Positions 57,764-64,000 of a stretch of 64,000 nucleotides of DNA are shown one piece after another (within the stretch, counting starts at the first letter, position 1; each line of letters starts with the position of its first letter). Under the pieces are notes generated by a model. It saw only the letters and a list, made by a program, of their open reading frames with translations, did no database searches and was not told where the DNA came from. The stretch lies in contig JBANSL010000013.1 of assembly GCA_037127255.1 (NCBI GenBank), positions 28,305,688 through 28,369,687 on the forward strand. Reading direction: 5' to 3'. This DNA is from Persicaria tinctoria. Lineage: Eukaryota; Streptophyta; Magnoliopsida; Caryophyllales; Polygonaceae. The translations under genes were made by a program, and so were the position numbers.

Positions 57764-58739
57764 TGTTGATGAAACACAAAACCTGTATTATGTGCATATT
57801 ATTTCTGGATGTTATTATATGTTATTATTATATATTTTCATATATTATTATATATATTATGTACTAACAATGCAGCAAGTATTTCGAAAGAAAATCTCCT
57901 ACCTTAAGCTTAAGACGTGAAGAATCATATCGGAGATTATAGCTTTAAAGTTTCCCATAATAGAAGATTGTGAAGATTCCCTCTTAAGCCATGATATGTT
58001 CTAGCCGTTGAAGAAGATCCTTAGGTGCCGATTTGTTCAAACATAAAAAGGAGATGAAGAAGAGAAGACAGACACAGTTGTCGAACACAAGCCTTCATTC
58101 TCACTCAAGCTCTCAAGTCAATCTATCTTCTTCGTGTGCTCTCTGCTAGTTGTTAAGAGTCGTATCTTTTGTTTCAAAGCATTTGAGAGTTACACAGTGA
58201 GCTTATAGGTTATATTTTGAGAGAGTGTTATACTCGAGAGTTTGTAACTCAGGAAGTGGACACTAGGCGATTGATTCACCAAGTGTAAGAGGATTGTACT
58301 AGATAGCTGAGAGAGGTGGGGCTCTTCTAGATTGAACTAGGACTCCAAGAGAACGTGAGTTGACTAGATTGCAATTCTATAGGAGAGAGGCTTCTCGGTG
58401 AGCTATTAGGATCCTAAGTCTTGTGAATCAATAAAGTTGGTTGAATCCTAGGGTTGTGGAAGAACCCTAGGCGGGGACTAAGCCTTTAAGGAGCCGAACC
58501 TCGTTAACAATTCGCTGTGTTCTTTACTTATTGCTTTATCTATATTTTCGCACTTGTTTCGAACTGTATAACTCTATTGTGATTCAGGTTTTCCAATCGA
58601 AAGAATTGAGCTTCTCTCAAAGGGTTTTGCAAGCGTTTCAAAAGTCTTGAGATTGACAGCGAAAAGTTGACATAATCTATTCAACCCCCCTTTCTAGAGT
58701 ATCTTTATTCTACTTTGTTATACATTATCGAACCTTCAA
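57764..58739 (+). repeat. 5' LTR of element D (start uncertain)
   Basis: The right boundary is set by the primer binding site. The left boundary is a guess at TGTTGATGAAACAC; no second LTR is present for comparison. Confidence 0.4.
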
Positions 58740-58741
58740 TT

Positions 58742-58753
58742 GGTATCAGAGCT
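58742..58753 (+). other. Primer binding site of D, tRNA-Met type
   Basis: TGGTATCAGAGC two bases after the LTR end. Confidence 0.85.
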
Positions 58754-58796
58754 TTACTCACTGCTTTTGATCTAACAATCTTGTGAGTTTTTTATC

Positions 58797-59666
58797 ATGT
58801 TTGGTGAAGCAAGCGGAGGATTTGCACAAGGGAGGTCTACCAGTAGACCACCACTCTTTGTAGGAAGCAACTTCGTCCACTGGAGGTCCTTGATGAAAAT
58901 GTTCATTATAGATCAAGATCTGGAACTTTGGAACATTATAGAGAATGGTCCGAAGATTCCAGTGAAAGACGGACCAAATGAAACCAAAGTTGCGAAGACC
59001 GAGGCTGAATTCATCCAAGCGGATCTTAAACTCGTCTCCATGAACTACAAGGCCATTAACTTACTATACTATGGTCTTAGCACTGATGAGTTTAACCGTA
59101 TTTCATCTTGTAGGTCGGCTAAAGAGATTTGGGACAAGCTAGTTGTCACCTACGAAGGAACCAGTCAAGTGAAGGACACCAACATCAGCATTTTCCTTCG
59201 AAAGTATGAACTCTTCAAAATGAAGCCAAATGAGTCTATTAAGGCCATGTTCACACGGTTCACGGAGATCACGAACAACCTTGAATCTCTTGGCAAGACC
59301 TTTGAGAATGTTGAGAAAGTAAGGAAGATATTGAGGTGCCTCCCAAAAGACAAATGGGGTCCGAAAGTGACAGCTATAGAAGAAGCCCAGAATCTCACCA
59401 AGCTACCACTTGATGACTTGTTTGGGAAGCTGATCACACATGAGATGATTCTCAATGAAGATGATGGAGAACTTCCAACAAGCACTAAGAACTTGGCTCT
59501 CAAGTCTAAGAAGGATGAGCCCAAAGACGTGTCTGATTCTGAAGATGAGGATGAGGATGAGGATGAGGATGATCCCTTTTCTCTTATTTCAAGGGGTCTT
59601 TCCCAAATCCTCAAAATGAAGAAGCAATTCAACAACAAAGATGGATCAGAGTCTTCAAAATTTTGA
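58797..59666 (+). pseudogene. gag of element D, N-terminal part
   Basis: 289 codons beginning 45 bp after the primer binding site. RPPLFVGSNFVHWRSLMKMFI and the following ~170 residues match the Copia gag (UBN2-type) domain: AKEIWDKLVVTYEGT, then FTRFTEITNNLESLGK, then VRKILRCLPKDKWGPKVTAI. An acidic run of Glu-Asp repeats (about 59540-59572) precedes the end. The frame shifts at 59660 and the gag continues in the next frame. Confidence 0.88.
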
Positions 59667-60442
59667 GGTACAACAAATATGAAACGAAGACTAAACCTTT
59701 GTCTTGTTTTGAATGTGGTAAAACAGACCATCTTTTGAAAGACGGCCCTCAAAAGAAGAAGAGTCATTTCAAGAAAGGTGATAGATGGAAGAAGAAAGCC
59801 ATGGTGGCCACTTGTAGTGATTCTGACTCAGGTGACTCGGACTCCGACGATGAAAAGGCCAACCTTTGTCTCATGGCCTCAGGAGATGAATCCCACGATG
59901 AGCAACTTGAGGTAACTGTAAGAGAGCTTATGGCAAGTCCAAAAGAGGTACTATCGTAATTCCTTTCTAATATGATTGCCAATGAAGAGAAACTTATTGC
60001 CCAAACCAACACTCTTATTAAGAAAACTGTGGACCAGGAAAGAACTATTGAGGAACTGTCTATGAGGGTCAAAAGTCTTGAAACCTCTTATTCAGGTATT
60101 GACATTAAAGTCAAGACTCTTGACTCAGAGAAATCTGAACTCAAGCAAGATCTCTCGTCTCTAAGAAATGAACATCATGACTTAGAGAACGAGAAGATCT
60201 CCGTGAATAAGAAGATTCAAGACAAACAGACATCCCTCATAAGTTTTACCAAATCCAAAGGCACTCTTGATAGGATGTTGGGTGAGCAACAAAGTTCTCT
60301 AAACAAAAGTGGTATTGGATACAATCCGAGTTTTTTAAAGAAGCAACACATTACCATTTGTGAAGGCAAAAGGAAGCAGAACCTCTCCTATATGTCACCA
60401 CTGTGCAAGAAAGGGACATGTAAAAGAGACCTGCCCCTATAG
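59663..60442 (+). pseudogene. gag of element D: first knuckle and coiled coil
   Basis: Contains CFECGKTDHLLKDGP, a CCHC zinc knuckle whose last cysteine position is occupied by glycine, then acidic Ser-rich sequence with a stop at 59957-59959. From 59972 comes a heptad-rich coiled coil (LIKKTVDQERTIEELSMRVKSL...). Frame changes and stops show it is inactive. Confidence 0.8.
60393..60434 (+). other. Second CCHC zinc knuckle of D gag
   Basis: In the frame different from the coiled coil, CHHCARKGHVKETC fits C-X2-C-X4-H-X4-C exactly. The surrounding frame reads on to VWVPK near 60510, so a frameshift lies just upstream. Confidence 0.8.
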
Positions 60443-60595
60443 AAGAAATGATCATCATATTATTCGCAATACATTTCCTGTTCGCTTAAGAAAATAACGG
60501 ATAACGCAAGTTTGGGTCCCCAAATACCCTATTTTACCAAATATGGTTTATCCCAATAAAGGATCTAAATTTGCTCACTGGTCTAGCCACAAAGT

Positions 60596-61036
60596 TTGAT
60601 TTTCGTTTTGCAGGAAATCACCAAGGTGAAAGAGAAAAAATGGATTATTGATAGTGGATGCTCTAGACATATGAGTGGGAAGAGGTCTCTTTTCCATGAA
60701 CTAAAGAAGCAATCCACTGGAACAATCACTCTTGGAGACAAAGGAAAGTGTGACATCGTTGGTATCGGTAGTGTTGGGAGTGATCCTAACCACTGTATTA
60801 AAAATGTTTATCTTGTTAATGGTTTGAAGTATAATTTGCTTAGTGTTTCTCAACTATGTGATAGTGGTAATGATGTTGGATTTAACAAGAAAAGATGTCT
60901 AGTGCGTAGAGAAGATACAGGTGAAATAGTTCTAACTACCTATCGCTATAACAACATCTATACTGTGAATGCTGAGCAAGTGGCACAAGGAACCTTAACC
61001 TGTCTAAAGGCTTTGACGGACGATCCAAAGCTCTAG
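60596..61036 (+). pseudogene. Copia protease and start of the pre-integrase region of D
   Basis: 146 codons. KKWIIDSGCSRHMSG is the Copia aspartic protease active site, with DSG as catalytic motif. LVNGLKYNLLSVSQLCD and the VRREDTGEIVLTTYRYNNIY segment are the conserved protease-to-integrase linker. It stops at 61036, just before the expected pre-integrase WHRRLGH-type motif, where the element is truncated. Confidence 0.88.
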
Positions 61037-61132
61037 CACAGGTGTGTTTTATGTCATATTATTTTAAAACAAGTTTGCATATTTTTCTTCAAATAAAGAG
61101 GGATTTATCGTTATAACTTATTTTAATTTCCG

Positions 61133-61134
<2 letters not shown>

Positions 61135-61204
<70 letters not shown>
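61135..61204. repeat. (AT)n microsatellite
   Basis: About 70 bp of AT repeats, with a shorter run at 61323-61341. Confidence 0.95.
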
Positions 61205-61214
<10 letters not shown>

Positions 61215-61229
61215 GTAATATAAGGTAAT

Positions 61230-63808
61230 AGTAAACCATTGTTGCATAAAATAAAATGTATTTAAATTAAATATTTTATTATTTAAGTTGTGTAGAATTT
61301 TAATAAATAAAATTTCCGGATAAATATATATATATATATATTATAAACAAGTATTGGCTAAACCGGTTTTTCTTTGGCTTGGGTGAACCGAACCTGATTT
61401 AAAAAAAATGTTGAACCGAACCGACCCCTGAACCCTTCTTCTTCCTCTCCCACGTTCAACTCACTATTAAACGCGCTTGATTTTTACCTCCGTCAAATCT
61501 CGCCCGAAGATCAACGATTTTGTTTCTAGAATGTTCCCTACTCGTTGAAGATTAGATTTATGTAACCAATTTGGAGATTCGGGGTCCAACCGCAACCAAA
61601 CGAACTTATCCCCAAATTCGAAAATCACCCCAATCCGCTCCAGTCAGGCCGAATCTCAATAAATTAAGGATCGGAATAGCGTTAAGAGTGATTATCTGAT
61701 CGATTTGTGGATTTATTTTAATCAAATCCGTTCCCAAATCCTTCTTCTATAAATACCCCTTTCGGGATCACTTTCGAAGCACACCATCACCACTTCTCTC
61801 CATCTCCGAGCTCTCAAACCGTTCTATGGCATTCTGAACGGCTCTAGCAACGTTTCCCCTCAAAAGGTTTTTAGAAAATCATCCCGAATCCAAAACCCCC
61901 AATTTCGAATTCCCTCGTCGGAGCAACTCGGTAGCCCTCGTCCGCCACTGACGGAGCCACCAGCCATCACCCGGAGGAGCGCCTAGCCACCAGGAGACGA
62001 AAGCCACCACCCACGCCCGATTCCGTGCCCCGTCGAAGCGCCAGAAGCTCGCCGAAGAATCGCTGGAGTGTTGCCGGCAAATACCTGTTGGAGTGTTGTG
62101 TCGGGCTGAGTATTGGAGAAGGGTAATCGCACAAAACCTCCCATAATTCCGATTTTCACAAAATATGCCCTTGTTCAGTTTTTTAAAAATTCCAGATTCT
62201 GACCCATGTTCTTGTTTGGGCATAATTTGCTTCCAACTTCGTTACTCCACAGAGACTAGTCCACCCTTGCGCTCATACAAAGGATTCGAGTCCGACCAAC
62301 CGTTAACGCTTGCAACTCCAAATCGAGGCAAGTGACCTTCCGAGCCTTTCTGCTCACTTGTGCCTTTCGTGTCTATAGTTGTTTCTTTCCGTTGGAATGC
62401 TTGCCAAATTAATTAAAATAAATTGCAATTCATCCGCTTTGTGTGATTTATTCAACCGTCAGTTTGAATTTTGCAAGTATAAATGGGTAATGTTATTATT
62501 CGACGTCTTTATATAATAATGACATAGATACCCACATTTTTATTAAAGCATGATTATTTTGTTCTTTCATGCTAATTGGTTAAGAAAGGGATATGTTTCT
62601 TTTATGTATCCATTCTATTTATTTCGTTGTGATCAATGTTTTAAATAAGTAGTAACAATGTGAGGATTGTTTGTTGCGAGTGAAACTCAATGGAATCATA
62701 AATCCAAATCAATCAAAGTAATCAATTGAATCATAAATCCAAATCAATCAAAGTAAAACGTATCAATCAACGAAAAGCAAATGTGAAATTGTAAAGTGAA
62801 GTGTTGGTAAAGTCAGGTCGGGGTCGTTACTCCTCGGTCTTAAGGTTTCATAAAACTACACTTCCATGCGAGGTGTTACACAACCCAAGAGGTTGTAGGT
62901 CGCTATCCACTATAGACAGAGTGGGACCGGTAGTAGTCGATAAAAAGATAAAAGACGTAAAATGCATATCATGTGAGTAAGTGAGTGAAGAATAATGTAC
63001 AAGTAACAAACATGTTTGAACTAGGTATTGGGGACACAAGATCAACCCTTAATCGATTGTCTCAGTCCGCGGTTTAAAACTCTCCGGAAGAGTCCTGCCC
63101 TCTGGGTCGATTTTGGGCCACATCAAGTACCTTTTGAACCAATACTTAGTTTAGACTGTATAATAAACAATGCATTAATAATGTAATGGGTAGTAAGCAT
63201 AACTTGTTTCAAGCTATGCCATATTCCATCCGTAATCGGGATATGATTCCTAATACGTCTTTTCTTACTCAACCCTTGCGGGTTATCCGTGTCATAGGAG
63301 TGTCGGGTCACAAACAAGTCAATTCACTTCAAATATTCAAATCTCATTTGGATTTAATTCTTACCGTTTCATGGTGACTTGAATCCAAAGTTGTCTCTGC
63401 TTTCGTGTCGTCACTTGCTAGTTCTCGCGAACTAACCGTCCTTTGTTTGGATGGTTGGTTTCCACAGGTTTAGATAAAGCACTACAAGGTTGAAGGTTGG
63501 AAATGTGAGTCGGAATCGTCTTCAAATATTTTTAGTATTTTACCGTTGTTTTAATTCAAGAGTTTAAATATTATCTTGTGCTTTCTATCAAGACAAATTG
63601 TAACGATGTTGTTGTATACTTAGTTATTTGTTTCATTTAAAGTCTTCCGCGATTTAATTGTATTTTATTTATGTATTTAATATTATCATCTTGTTTATGG
63701 GAGCATGGTTGCATGTCCCTATAAGCCTAAGGTGGTTACAAAGACATTAAAGTCCGCGTAATCACTGGCGTTGTGGCATTCCCTTAGGTTATAAAAAGGG
63801 GTGTTACA
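61230..63808 (+). other. LTR-like or promoter-like region
   Basis: A plus-strand TATA box (TATAAATA at 61748-61755) precedes a CT-rich leader (CACCACTTCTCTCCATCTCC) and GC-rich sequence with no conserved frame. The region ends GGGGTGTTACA at 63808, a common 3' end of Gypsy LTRs of the Tekay/Del type. It may be a solo or truncated LTR. No primer binding site follows, and no target-site duplication or left end was found. Confidence 0.4.
62693..62755 (+). repeat. Tandem duplication, 34-bp unit
   Basis: AATCATAAATCCAAATCAATCAAAGTAA occurs twice in succession, at about 62693 and 62727. Confidence 0.9.
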
Positions 63809-64000
63809 AAATCCCCTCTTCTATGGTTGAGGTGAGCCCAACGATAGATATGTGCGTTTGATTTATAAATTCATAATTACGTGTGGTTCTATCATCATCT
63901 ATCCTTATGCTTAATTCTTGGATGAGAGTTCAAGGAATTCATGTTGCAAACTTGGATACTAATTAGGGTTTTTATTCGGGAGTTTATTAATCCTAATTAA
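63809..64000. other. Unassigned end of window
   Basis: No gene or repeat was recognised. Confidence 0.3.

Larger units (their letters stand above)
57690..61036 (+). mobile_element. Sirevirus-like Copia element D, 5' fragment
   Basis: A probable LTR (start not resolved, end at 58739 with CCTTCA) is followed by a tRNA-Met primer binding site, a long gag with two zinc knuckles and a central coiled coil, then protease. Two separated CCHC knuckles and the VWVPK segment after the second are typical of the Sirevirus (SIRE/Maximus) branch of Copia. Integrase, reverse transcriptase, RNase H and the 3' LTR are missing after 61036. Confidence 0.8.

Overview
This window is nuclear DNA from a flowering plant, most likely a eudicot. 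The evidence is an AT-rich background, an AP2/ERF transcription factor gene, GT-AG introns, plant-type Athila, Sirevirus and TRIM retrotransposons, Stowaway, Mutator, hAT and PIF/Harbinger-like elements, and a tRNA-derived SINE. There is one plausible host gene, an AP2/ERF factor at 6402-7238 on the minus strand. Almost everything else is transposable-element sequence. No rRNA, tRNA, CRISPR or prokaryotic features were seen.

Left arm (1-23.4 kb): a TRIM retroelement cut by the window start; a CA/CG microsatellite; a PIF/Harbinger-like element with TTA duplications; a Stowaway-like MITE into which a Mutator-type foldback element with a perfect 9-bp duplication has inserted; the AP2/ERF gene and its probably spliced leader; a TAG-flanked MITE; a non-autonomous hAT; an inverted-repeat element interrupted by a non-coding LTR retrotransposon with two 1279-bp LTRs; a second Mutator-type foldback element (perfect TACTTTCAA duplication); a SINE with a perfect 12-bp duplication; and a Mutator-like terminus followed by a decayed, intron-containing DUF1985-type transposon gene.

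Centre (23.4-57.7 kb): a five-level nest whose joints can be read from target-site duplications. An Athila-family element H was hit by a hAT element (8-bp GTTGTAGG). The hAT was hit by Athila-family element A (5-bp GATGT, minus strand). The left LTR of A was hit by Athila-family element B (plus strand). B was hit by Athila-family element C (5-bp CCTTT, minus strand). C is the youngest: its LTRs are both 1248 bp with only about 15 differences by eye. It keeps an almost complete gag-protease-RT-RNaseH-integrase frame, broken by two stops, plus an intact ATHILA ORF-1-type gene. B is heavily damaged. A retains gag and protease only.

Right arm (57.7-64 kb): a 5' fragment of a Sirevirus-like Copia element (gag and protease), AT microsatellites, and an LTR-like or promoter-like region.

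Two observations look most novel. (1) Just upstream of the polypurine tracts of H, A, B and C there are seven hairpins whose stems differ in sequence but pair by covariation, all with a (R)GGA loop. A, B and C each carry two such hairpin-plus-purine-tract modules. (2) Each Athila family carries its own CpG-rich, often palindromic short motif: TCGAYRTCGA-like in A/H, GCGGCCGC-like in B, GCGCGGGCGCGCC-like in C. The motif recurs in the LTR, the gag linker, the RNaseH-integrase linker (B and C) and the region before ORF-1, so the positions are conserved while the motif sequence is not.
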